From the NCBI GenBank assembly GCA_035544515.1, contig DATKEG010000273.1, forward strand, positions 1 to 20,207: DNA of 20,207 nucleotides. The letters are read 5' to 3'. This DNA is from DATKEG01 sp035544515. GTDB lineage: Bacteria; Acidobacteriota; Vicinamibacteria; Fen-336. The translations under genes were made by a program, and so were the position numbers. Below are positions 9,801 to 15,063 of the stretch, one piece after another. Below the pieces are notes generated by a model. That model had not been told where the DNA came from. It did not search any database and saw only the letters and a program-made list of their open reading frames with translations. Numbering within the stretch: the first letter of the stretch is position 1; each line of letters begins with the position of its first letter.

Positions 9801-10091
9801 GCCGTCCGGACTCCAGGCCGGGCTCGATTCGCTGTTCTCGTGGCTCGTGAGCTGGCGGGTCTCGCCCTCCCCGGTGGAGACCAGCCACAGGTCCGTGAGC
9901 GCCTTGTCGGCCTTCACGTCGTAGGACGTGACCGGCACCACGGCCCACTCCCCGTCGGGCGAAAGGGACGGCGCGCCCAGACGCTTGATCTGCCAGAGCG
10001 TCTCCGCGGTGAGGGGCGGGCGCTCCTCGGCCGCGGCCGCCGGCAGTCCGGGGAGAGCGGCCAGGACCAGAATGAACGCGGCTGGTTTCAT
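6828..10091 (-). CDS. Secreted fusion of S9 prolyl-oligopeptidase-like peptidase and CE15 glucuronoyl-esterase-like domain
   Basis: The 1087-residue protein has a signal peptide (1-21), a beta-propeller of PD40/WD40-like repeats (about 35-410; repeated SPDG, TPDG and APDG motifs), and an S9 alpha/beta-hydrolase domain (about 420-675). The S9 triad appears to be Ser541 (GGSYGG), Asp620 (HGGLDYRVP) and His652 (NENHW). After a 16-20 residue linker rich in Pro, Glu and Thr comes a second alpha/beta hydrolase (about 692-1087) that resembles bacterial CE15: Ser926 in GHSRLGKAALWAG, Glu949 in NESGCGGAAL, and His1067 in GGHDLTDYDW. The Ser-to-Glu spacing of 23 is the canonical CE15 spacing. CE15 enzymes cleave glucuronoyl esters between lignin and xylan. 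The start is ATG 10091 with GGAGG upstream; the frame runs on to 10160 without a better site. Both domains look active; the fusion itself is unusual. Confidence 0.88.
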   Translation of the reverse strand: MKPAAFILVLAALPGLPAAAAEERPPLTAETLWQIKRLGAPSLSPDGEWAVVPVTSYDVKADKALTDLWLVSTGEGETRQLTSHENSESSPAWSPDGKWIAFEAKRGEDENPQIYLIPLAGGEARRLTNLPTGASAPKWFADSRRLAFVSRVFADLQDWEDMARRLKERKDAKMTARVFDQAPIRYWDRWLDDRQAHLYTIAVDGGEPRPVTPGTGLQLSRQEVGAGSYDVSPDGAEIAFAANSDRSGTSPNFDVYVVPATGGTPRNLSADNAAADVAPRYAPDGRHLAFGRQTIKGFYGDRVRLILHDRQTGTNRVVADGFDRSLSGVVWTPDGRAVLADVDDAGTDRIYRIDLGTGQPTAVTRDKSFSAIALSRDGRVLVALRQGFAEPPTLVRVDPATGDVRKLSTFNAALLAGVTWGTYESVTYKGSGGKDIQMWVNYPPHFDKSKRWPVYLLLHGGPHNGITDSFTFRWNAQVFAGWGYVTAWHNFHGSSGFGQAFADSINPDWATKPYEDTIAAAKWFAAQPWVDPARLAAGGGSYGGYLATLLLGREHPFRTLVAHAAVYNLYSMTGSDGGANQPRFGGYWEKERDALLRRMSPHFGAPRFKTPTLVLHGGLDYRVPDNHGLEVFHMLQQRGVKSRFVYYPNENHWILKPQNSLHWYQTKRDWLKEMVGEGPARAPEETTRSEPVYDESKVPAYTLPDPLVLANGRKVEDARTWTETRRPELLGLFATHVYGKTPPGGPPARARVRGEDTRALGGRATRTEVTLAFADGPGARQMDLLVYLPNAARGPVPVFLALNFQGNHAVHPDPGITLSTRWVAASYPGVVANRATEAARGSAAKRWPIEEILARGYGVATAYYGDLFPDRADGAEKSVLTLFPGERGDESWGAIGAWAWGLSRALDYLETVPAVDAKKVAVLGHSRLGKAALWAGAQDPRFAMVVANESGCGGAALSKRAYGETVGAITTRFPHWFAPRFARYAGREAELPIDQHELIALVAPRPVYVASAVEDRWADPRGEFLGALHADPVYRLLGAGGLPAREMPGVGQPVHGTIGYHVRAGGHDLTDYDWRRYLAFADKHWQG

Positions 10092-10112
10092 CGTGCCTCC
10101 GTGAAGCGCTAA

Positions 10113-10143
10113 TTCACCACAAAGCGGGCGCGGAGACAAAGGC
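10113..10143. repeat. Single degenerate copy resembling CCACAGAG-type intergenic repeat
   Basis: TTCACCACAAAG followed by GCGCGGAGACAAAGG resembles the purine-rich 'CCACAGAG...CACAGAG' intergenic repeats common in several phyla. It lies in the 83-base gap between two divergent genes and is AT-richer than its surroundings. Only one copy is in the window, so this is recognition from memory. Confidence 0.3.
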
Positions 10144-10145
10144 GC

Positions 10146-10151
10146 TAGAAT
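10146..10151 (+). promoter_or_regulatory. Candidate -10 box (TAGAAT) of the TPP enzyme operon
   Basis: The same TAGAAT hexamer as before the peroxiredoxin gene, here 29 bases before the proposed CTG start of the alpha subunit. The ATG formed with the next base (10150) is in a different frame and reads into a Pro/Arg-rich shadow, so it is not used as a start here. Confidence 0.45.
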
Positions 10152-10164
10152 GCCGCCCATCCGC

Positions 10165-10170
10165 GGGAGG
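10165..10170 (+). promoter_or_regulatory. Ribosome binding site supporting the CTG start of the alpha subunit
   Basis: GGGAGG lies four bases before CTG 10175. No ATG, GTG or TTG lies in this frame between here and GTG 10229, and that GTG would remove about 18 conserved N-terminal residues and has no such site. Confidence 0.5.
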
Positions 10171-10174
10171 TCTC

Positions 10175-10708
10175 CTGGCCCAGGCGCGTCTGATCGTCGA
10201 GGAGCTGCGGCGCCAGCACGTCACCCACGTGGTGGCGCTGCCGGACAATGCGTCCGCCGCTCTGCTCACGCTCCTCGAGCGCGAGGGTCGTCCCCGCGTG
10301 GTGTGGGTGACGCGCGAGGGCGAGGCGTTCGCGATGGCCTCCGGGTTGTGGGCGGGCGGCGCCACGCCCGTGGTGTTGATCCAGAACACCGGCCTCCTCG
10401 AGAGCGGCGACGCGCTGCGCGGCACCGCCATGAGGATGCGCATCCCCCTCGTATGCCTGGTGACCTACCGGGGCTACGCCAGCTTGCGCGGGGCGGGCGA
10501 GCCGGCGCCCCCCGTCGACGGCGCGCTGCTCGGCCGGCCGGACGTGGACTCCGTCGCCGCGCTGACCGAGCCCACCCTGCGCGCCTGGGCCGTGCCCTAC
10601 GAGTTCCTGCACGAGGATACCGACATCCCCCGGCTGCGGGCCACGTTCGCACGGGCCGCGGCCCTGGAGCAGCCCGTCGCGCTGCTCCTGCCCGGAGCCA
10701 CCACGTGA
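10175..10708 (+). CDS. TPP-dependent decarboxylase alpha subunit (pyrimidine-binding domain), ComD-like
   Basis: With the CTG start the protein has 177 residues, close to the usual length of sulfopyruvate/phosphonopyruvate decarboxylase alpha subunits. It is a single TPP pyrimidine-binding domain: ALPDNASAAL (21-30), the activating-glutamate motif REGEA (47-51), and the signature LIQNTGLLESGDAL (68-81), then IPLVCLVTYRGY. These match the ComD-type half of split enzymes, which pairs with a TPP-pyrophosphate half encoded next to it. The two genes overlap by four bases (GTGA, 10705-10708). The substrate is probably a 2-oxo acid; no phosphoenolpyruvate mutase or sulfolactate gene is nearby, so sulfo- or phosphonopyruvate cannot be assigned. 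The first ~18 residues depend on the non-standard start; a frameshift or GTG 10229 (159 residues) are the alternatives. Confidence 0.8.
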   Translation: MAQARLIVEELRRQHVTHVVALPDNASAALLTLLEREGRPRVVWVTREGEAFAMASGLWAGGATPVVLIQNTGLLESGDALRGTAMRMRIPLVCLVTYRGYASLRGAGEPAPPVDGALLGRPDVDSVAALTEPTLRAWAVPYEFLHEDTDIPRLRATFARAAALEQPVALLLPGATT

Positions 10709-11292
10709 CCAAGGACGAGCTGCTGGCGCCCCTGGCGCGCCTGCGGGGCCCGCGCGTGGTGGTCACGACCATGGGCCTGGTGCGGCCCTGGGCGCGGCAC
10801 TCGGACAGCCCGCTCGACTTCGCCTCCGCCGACAGCGCCATGGGCCACGCCGCCGACTTCGCGCTGGGGATCGCGCTCGCGCAACCCGCGCGCCAGGTCG
10901 TGTGTCTCAACGGGGACGGCTCGATGCTGATGACGCTCGGCACGCTGGTCACCATCGTGCAGTCGGGGGCGCGCAACCTCGTGCTCTTCGTGGCCGAGAA
11001 CGGCACGTACGAGGTCACCGGAAACCAGAAGGTGCCGGGAGCGGGGCGGGTGGACTTCGCGGCGATGGCGCGGGCCGCCGGCTTCCCCCGGGCCGAGCGT
11101 TTCCGCGACGCGGCCACGTACGCCGAAGCCCTGCCCGGTCTGCTCGAAGCGCCGGGCCCGGTGTGCCTGGTCGTGGACGTGGAGCCGGGCGACGAGACGC
11201 CGCTCGGCCGCGGCCCGCGCCAGGACGCGTCCTACCTCCGCCCCTCCCTGGCCGATTCGGCGCGGGCGCTGCGCGCGGCGCTTCTCCGCTGA
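10705..11292 (+). CDS. TPP-dependent decarboxylase beta subunit (pyrophosphate-binding domain), ComE-like
   Basis: The 195-residue protein starts at GTG 10705, overlapping the alpha stop, with GGAG seven bases upstream. It has the TPP/Mg binding motif GDGS (70-73) and the paired EN (98-99) about 26 residues later, as well as SAMGHAADFALGIALA (44-59) and TYEVTGNQ (101-108), all typical of ComE/phosphonopyruvate decarboxylase beta halves. It should form the enzyme's active site with the alpha subunit across a dimer interface. It converges on the NiCoT-like gene with a 45-base gap. Coupled expression with alpha is inferred from the overlap. The substrate is unknown: residues that would tell sulfopyruvate from phosphonopyruvate are not something I can read out by eye. 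Confidence 0.85.
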   Translation: MTKDELLAPLARLRGPRVVVTTMGLVRPWARHSDSPLDFASADSAMGHAADFALGIALAQPARQVVCLNGDGSMLMTLGTLVTIVQSGARNLVLFVAENGTYEVTGNQKVPGAGRVDFAAMARAAGFPRAERFRDAATYAEALPGLLEAPGPVCLVVDVEPGDETPLGRGPRQDASYLRPSLADSARALRAALLR

Positions 11293-11337
11293 CCCGGGGC
11301 CCGTCTTCGGGGCGTCCGGCCTGGCCTCCGCCCGCGA

Positions 11338-12048
11338 TCAAAAGCCCAGGCCCGACCGGACCACGATCCAGGCGCCGATGGTCACGCTGGCGGCGCCCAG
11401 CGCCGCTTCCAGCCCGCGCGAGACCCGGTCGAGATGGCGGCCGCGCAGGCGCAGGGGAAGGGCGATGGCGAGCGAGAAGAGGACCATTCCGGCGACCGCG
11501 CCCAGGCCGAAGACCGCGATGTAGGCCAGGGCTCCGGCCGTGGACGACACCGCGCGCAGCGAGAGGACCACCAGCGCGGCCGAGCCGGCCATCCCGTGCA
11601 TGCTGCCGACCAGCAGCGCGCGCAGGAACAGGCCTGTCGGGTGCTCGTGGTGATGGCGCTCCGGGTCGTGGGCGTGCGCGGCGTCGCCCGCGTGCGCGTG
11701 CGCATGGAGGTGATGGACGCCGCCGTCGTGCCGGTGGACGTGGAAGTGGACCTGCCGGCGGCGCAGCCGGCGCAGCACGTCCACGCCCAGGACGACGAGG
11801 AGGGCCCCGGCGGCGCCCTCGAGCACCCGCGCGACCCCCTCGGGCACGGCCGCGCCGAGCGCCACCACCAGTCCGCCCACCAGCAGGAGCATCGCCGCGT
11901 GGCCGGCTCCCCAGAGGGCGGCCAGGCGCGCCGTCTCGCGCGAAGACGAGGCGCGCGTGGCCAGCGACGCCACCGCCGCCACGTGGTCGGCTTCCAGGGC
12001 GTGCCGCACGCCCATGAGGAAGCCGAGCGTGAGCAGGGAGATCAGCAC
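11338..12048 (-). CDS. Nickel/cobalt transporter-like membrane protein (NiCoT/UreH superfamily) with His-rich loop
   Basis: The 236-residue inner-membrane protein has about six hydrophobic segments. Near the N-terminus is the metal-permease motif His16-x4-Asp21-His22 (RHALEADH), and a second motif GSMHGMAGSAAL lies at 148-159. Between them a cytoplasmic or periplasmic loop (101-136) carries 15 histidines, mostly in alternating HxH pattern. This arrangement is that of NiCoT, HupE/UreJ and UreH-domain transporters; the His-rich loop could bind Ni, Co or Zn before transport. No urease or hydrogenase gene is nearby, so the metal is not determined. The start is GTG 12048 without a clear ribosome site; ATG 12015 is in frame but lies within the first helix. 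The ADOP gene lies upstream on the same strand, 91 bases away. Confidence 0.8.
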   Translation of the reverse strand: MLISLLTLGFLMGVRHALEADHVAAVASLATRASSSRETARLAALWGAGHAAMLLLVGGLVVALGAAVPEGVARVLEGAAGALLVVLGVDVLRRLRRRQVHFHVHRHDGGVHHLHAHAHAGDAAHAHDPERHHHEHPTGLFLRALLVGSMHGMAGSAALVVLSLRAVSSTAGALAYIAVFGLGAVAGMVLFSLAIALPLRLRGRHLDRVSRGLEAALGAASVTIGAWIVVRSGLGF

Positions 12049-12113
12049 CGGGGCCCGGCGCGCGGCGGGCGCATCGGTCGAGCGTACTCCAGATGGCCCC
12101 CGGCGTCGAAGTC

Positions 12114-12138
12114 GCCGCCGGCCGCCGCCGGCCGCCGG
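12114..12138. repeat. Short tandem repeat GCCGCCGGCC x2.5 after the ADOP stop
   Basis: The 10-base unit GCCGCCGGCC occurs twice, plus a half copy, just after the ADOP stop codon. It can fold on itself, so it may end or slow transcription, or be only GC-rich low-complexity DNA. There is no T-tract. Confidence 0.4.
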
Positions 12139-12139
12139 G

Positions 12140-14560
12140 CTACGGGTAGCGGAGCGCGACCAGCGGATCCACGCGCGTGGCGCGCCGGGCCGGGATCCAG
12201 CAGGCGAGCAGGGCCACCGCGATGAGCACCACGGGCACCACCGAGAAGGTCGGCGGGTCGGCGGCGCTCGTCTGGAAGAGGAGCGACGTGATGAGCCGGG
12301 CGAGCACGGAGGCGGCCACGAGCCCCAGGGCGACGCCGCTCACGGCCATGAGGGCGCCGTGCCGCAGCACCATGCGCAGGATCTCGCGGCGCTCCGCGCC
12401 CAGCGCCATGCGGATCCCGATCTCCTGCGTGCGCTGGGCGACGGCGTAGGACATCACGCCGTAGATGCCCACCCCGGCCAGGACGAGCGCCACCACCGCG
12501 AACACGGTGATGAGCGTGGCCGCCAGCCGCCGCTGCGCGGTACGGTCGGACACGATCTCCGGCAGCGTGCGCACGGCGTAGAGCGGCAGCTCCGGATCCG
12601 CCGCCTTCACCGCCGCGCGCAGCGGCCCGCTCAGGCTCGCCGGATCGGCGGAGGCGCGGACGACCAGGGTCACGCCGGAGACCGGGCTCTGGTCGTAGGG
12701 CAGGTAGACCTCGACCCGGCTGTCCTCGTCCACCCCGTAGTTCTTGACGTGGCCCACCACGCCCACGATCTCGAGCCACTTCGCGTCCTTGTTGTCGAGC
12801 GCTCCGAAGCGCAGGCGCCGCCCGAGCGCGCCCTCACCGGGGCAGTGGGCGCGCGCGAAGGTCTCGTCCACGATCGCCACCGGCGGCGCGTCGGCGGTGT
12901 CGCGATCCGTGAAGACGCGACCTTCCCGAAGGCGCACGCCCATGGCCCGGAAGTAGTCCGGGGTGACGCGGGTGATGTCGGCCGAGGGAAGCTGGCCGGG
13001 CGGCGGCTCCGGCCGGCCCTCGAGTCGGAACGAGCTCTGCCACCCGCCGAGCAGGGGCAGGGCCGCGCTGGCCGCCTCCACGCCGGGCACGGCCTCGACC
13101 TCCTCCACCACCCGGCGCACGAAGGCGGCGCGACTGGCCGCCTCCGGGAAGCGGCCCGGGGGCAGGGGGATGCTCGCGGTCAGCACGCCCTCGGCGCGGA
13201 AGCCGGCGTCGGCGGCCAGCACGCGCGCGAAGCTCCGGAGCATCAGTCCCGCTCCCACCAGGAGGACCAGGGCCAGCGACACCTGCGCCACCACCAGCGT
13301 GTTGCGCACGCGGTGATGCCCGGGCCCGGGCGTGCCGCGGCCCCCTTCCCGCAGCGCGTCCTGCACGCCCTGCCGCGAGACCTTCCAGGCCGGCGCGAGG
13401 CCGAAGATAAGCCCGGTGACCATGGCCAGCCCGGCGGTGAAGGCGAGCACCCAGCCGTCCACGCGGATCTCGTCCGCGCGCGGGACGTTGGCGGGCAGGC
13501 TGGCCACGAGCCCGCGCACGCCCGCGTAGGCGAACACGACGCCCACCACGGCGCCGAGGAGCGAGAGGAGCAGGCTCTCGGTGAGGAGCTGCCGGAGGAG
13601 GCGGGCGCGCTGCGCGCCCATCGCGCCGCGCACGGCGATCTCCCGGGCGCGGCTGGCCGCGCGCGCCAGGAGCAGGTTGGCCACGTTGGCGCACGCGATG
13701 AGGAGCACGAAGGTGACCGCGCCCGCGAGCAGCATCAGCGCCGGACGGAGGTCGCCCACGAACGCCTCGTGCAGGGTCTCCAGGGTCATGCTCTGCCGGG
13801 CGTTGGTCTTCGGATGCTGCTCGGCCAGCCGCGCCGCGATCGACTTCACCTCGCTCCGCGCCGCCTCCTCGCTCACGCCCGCCTTCAGGCGCGCGGTCAC
13901 GTAGATGCCCGGGTGGTTCCCCCGGTTCTCCTCGCCGCCGAGGCGGTCCTCCAGTCGCAGCAGGGGCGTGAAGACGTCCGCCGCCTTCCAGCTGCCGTGC
14001 AGGCTGCCGGGCATCACCCCGATCACGATGAACGGCTCGTCGCTCAGGACGAGGCGCCGCCCCACCACGCCCGGGTCGCGGCCGAACCGGCGGTCCCAGA
14101 AGCCCTCGCCCAGCAGGACGACGCCCTCCGCGCCCGGCTTGTCCTCCTCGGCCGTGAACGGCCGGCCCACGATCGGCTTCTTGCCCAGCGTGGCGAACAG
14201 GCCCGACGTGACCTGCCGCCCGTTGACGCGCTCGGCTTCGCCGTTTTCGCCGCCCAGGATGAGGTTCTGCCCGTTGTACCCGGCGAGCGACTCGAACACC
14301 GTGTTCTGGTCCTGGACGTCCTTCAGGTTCGCGATCGAGAAGCTCATCTGCGGCACCTGCTCCGACCATTCGGTCAGGAAGACCAGGCGGTCCGCGTCCT
14401 CGTAGGGCAGCGAGCGGAGCAGCACCGCGTGGATCACGCTGAAGATGGCGGTATTGGCCCCGATGCCGAGGGCCAGGGTCAGCACGGCCACGGCCGTGAA
14501 GGCCGGGCTGCGCCCGAGCATCCGCGCCCCGTACCGCACGTCACGCCACAGGCTCTCCAT
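12140..14560 (-). CDS. ADOP-type ABC transporter permease (MacB/FtsX family)
   Basis: The 806-residue protein opens with LWRDVRYGARMLGRSPAFTA and a membrane helix ending LGIGANTAIF, the hallmark of acidobacterial duplicated orphan permeases. Next is a MacB-type periplasmic domain (about 50-270), an FtsX domain (about 275-395), a second membrane helix and periplasmic region (about 420-690), and a final FtsX domain ending ARRATRVDPLVALRYP. So the two halves are duplicated MacB-like modules. From family knowledge these permeases are encoded without their ATPase or periplasmic adaptor, and none is present here. They are probably mechanotransmission-type transporters for unknown cargo. The start is ATG 14560 with GGAGG five bases upstream; the frame runs 15 codons further to 14605, but without a better site. 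Regulation may involve the hairpin over that site. Confidence 0.93.
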   Translation of the reverse strand: MESLWRDVRYGARMLGRSPAFTAVAVLTLALGIGANTAIFSVIHAVLLRSLPYEDADRLVFLTEWSEQVPQMSFSIANLKDVQDQNTVFESLAGYNGQNLILGGENGEAERVNGRQVTSGLFATLGKKPIVGRPFTAEEDKPGAEGVVLLGEGFWDRRFGRDPGVVGRRLVLSDEPFIVIGVMPGSLHGSWKAADVFTPLLRLEDRLGGEENRGNHPGIYVTARLKAGVSEEAARSEVKSIAARLAEQHPKTNARQSMTLETLHEAFVGDLRPALMLLAGAVTFVLLIACANVANLLLARAASRAREIAVRGAMGAQRARLLRQLLTESLLLSLLGAVVGVVFAYAGVRGLVASLPANVPRADEIRVDGWVLAFTAGLAMVTGLIFGLAPAWKVSRQGVQDALREGGRGTPGPGHHRVRNTLVVAQVSLALVLLVGAGLMLRSFARVLAADAGFRAEGVLTASIPLPPGRFPEAASRAAFVRRVVEEVEAVPGVEAASAALPLLGGWQSSFRLEGRPEPPPGQLPSADITRVTPDYFRAMGVRLREGRVFTDRDTADAPPVAIVDETFARAHCPGEGALGRRLRFGALDNKDAKWLEIVGVVGHVKNYGVDEDSRVEVYLPYDQSPVSGVTLVVRASADPASLSGPLRAAVKAADPELPLYAVRTLPEIVSDRTAQRRLAATLITVFAVVALVLAGVGIYGVMSYAVAQRTQEIGIRMALGAERREILRMVLRHGALMAVSGVALGLVAASVLARLITSLLFQTSAADPPTFSVVPVVLIAVALLACWIPARRATRVDPLVALRYP

Positions 14561-14565
14561 GCGCT

Positions 14566-14579
14566 CCTCCGGCCGGAGG
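14566..14579 (-). promoter_or_regulatory. Palindrome covering the ADOP ribosome binding site
   Basis: CCTCCGGCCGGAGG is a perfect 14-bp palindrome. In the ADOP mRNA the GGAGG half is the ribosome site, and the CCUCC half lies four bases before it, so they can pair as a 5-bp stem with a GGCC loop and hide the site. Confidence 0.45.
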
Positions 14580-14648
14580 GTACACCAACCCCCGCGGACA
14601 CCCATGAGAACGCGCCGCCTCGGAAAAGGTTTACCGGCCCGCGTTGGG

Positions 14649-14654
14649 GAGAAT
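14649..14654 (+). promoter_or_regulatory. Candidate -10 box (GAGAAT) of the small lipoprotein gene
   Basis: GAGAAT lies 29 bases before the start codon, the same distance as the TAGAAT of the TPP operon. A TTTACC at 14630-14635 is 13 bases upstream, too close for a standard -35 box. Confidence 0.35.
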
Positions 14655-14677
14655 GGTCACTTTCGGGGGAGGTTGGC

Positions 14678-15043
14678 ATGGATCGGCGGCAAGGTCTGCG
14701 GGCGGTGCTCTGGCTCGTCGGCGCGGTCGCCTGCCGGACGGGCCGGCCGCTCTACGACTCCACCCCCGGCAACGAGAACGCGCGGGGTACCATCGCCGGC
14801 AGCGTCACGGCCGGCGGCGAGGCGCTGCCGGGCCGCCAGGTGCGCGCCGTGCGGCTGGGGACGACCGAGACCTACGCCGCGGTCACGAGCGTCACGGGCG
14901 GGTTCTCGATCCAGGTCCCGCCGGGACGGTATCGCCTGGAGGTGACGCTGGCGGAGGGCGAGAGGATCGTCCGCCAGCCCAGCGTGGTGAACATCAACGA
15001 GAGCGACCTCGACGCGAACCTGGAGATCATGGTCGCACAGTAG
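14678..15043 (+). CDS. Small lipoprotein with carboxypeptidase-regulatory-like domain
   Basis: The 121-residue protein has an N-terminal Arg-rich start and a hydrophobic segment ending AVAC (Cys19), a likely though not perfect lipobox, so it is probably lipid-anchored. Residues 32-121 read like a carboxypeptidase-regulatory/PEGA-type beta-sandwich: GTIAGSVTAGGEALPGRQV, GFSIQVPPGRYRLEVTL and a final strand. Such domains are common in TonB-linked and surface proteins, where they mediate protein contacts. GGGGGAGG at 14665-14672, five bases before ATG, sets the start. The gene is divergent from ADOP, which could share its 117-base promoter region, and converges on the ADP-ribosylglycohydrolase gene with a 20-base gap. 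Its partner is unknown. Confidence 0.75.
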   Translation: MDRRQGLRAVLWLVGAVACRTGRPLYDSTPGNENARGTIAGSVTAGGEALPGRQVRAVRLGTTETYAAVTSVTGGFSIQVPPGRYRLEVTLAEGERIVRQPSVVNINESDLDANLEIMVAQ

Positions 15044-15063
15044 GCCAGGGCCCTGTCGGCGAC

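Noticed and set aside
10150..10704. Plus-strand ATG 10150 frame reading into the beta subunit, giving a 380-residue protein
   Set aside because: Its first 185 residues are a Pro/Arg/Ala-rich shadow of the alpha subunit; the beta subunit starts at GTG 10705 with its own ribosome site.
11293..11337. Small CCCG-TCTT-CGGG hairpin between the TPP beta gene and the transporter gene
   Set aside because: A 4-bp stem without a T-tract is expected by chance in DNA of this GC content.
12042..12779. Minus-strand frame overlapping the ADOP 3' end and reaching into the transporter start
   Set aside because: Arg/Gly/Ala-rich, lacks motifs, and lies over the well-supported second FtsX domain of ADOP.
11957..14677. 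Long plus-strand frame antisense to ADOP that continues into the lipoprotein gene
   Set aside because: Only the last 121 codons (from ATG 14678 with its own ribosome site) look like a protein; the rest mirrors ADOP.
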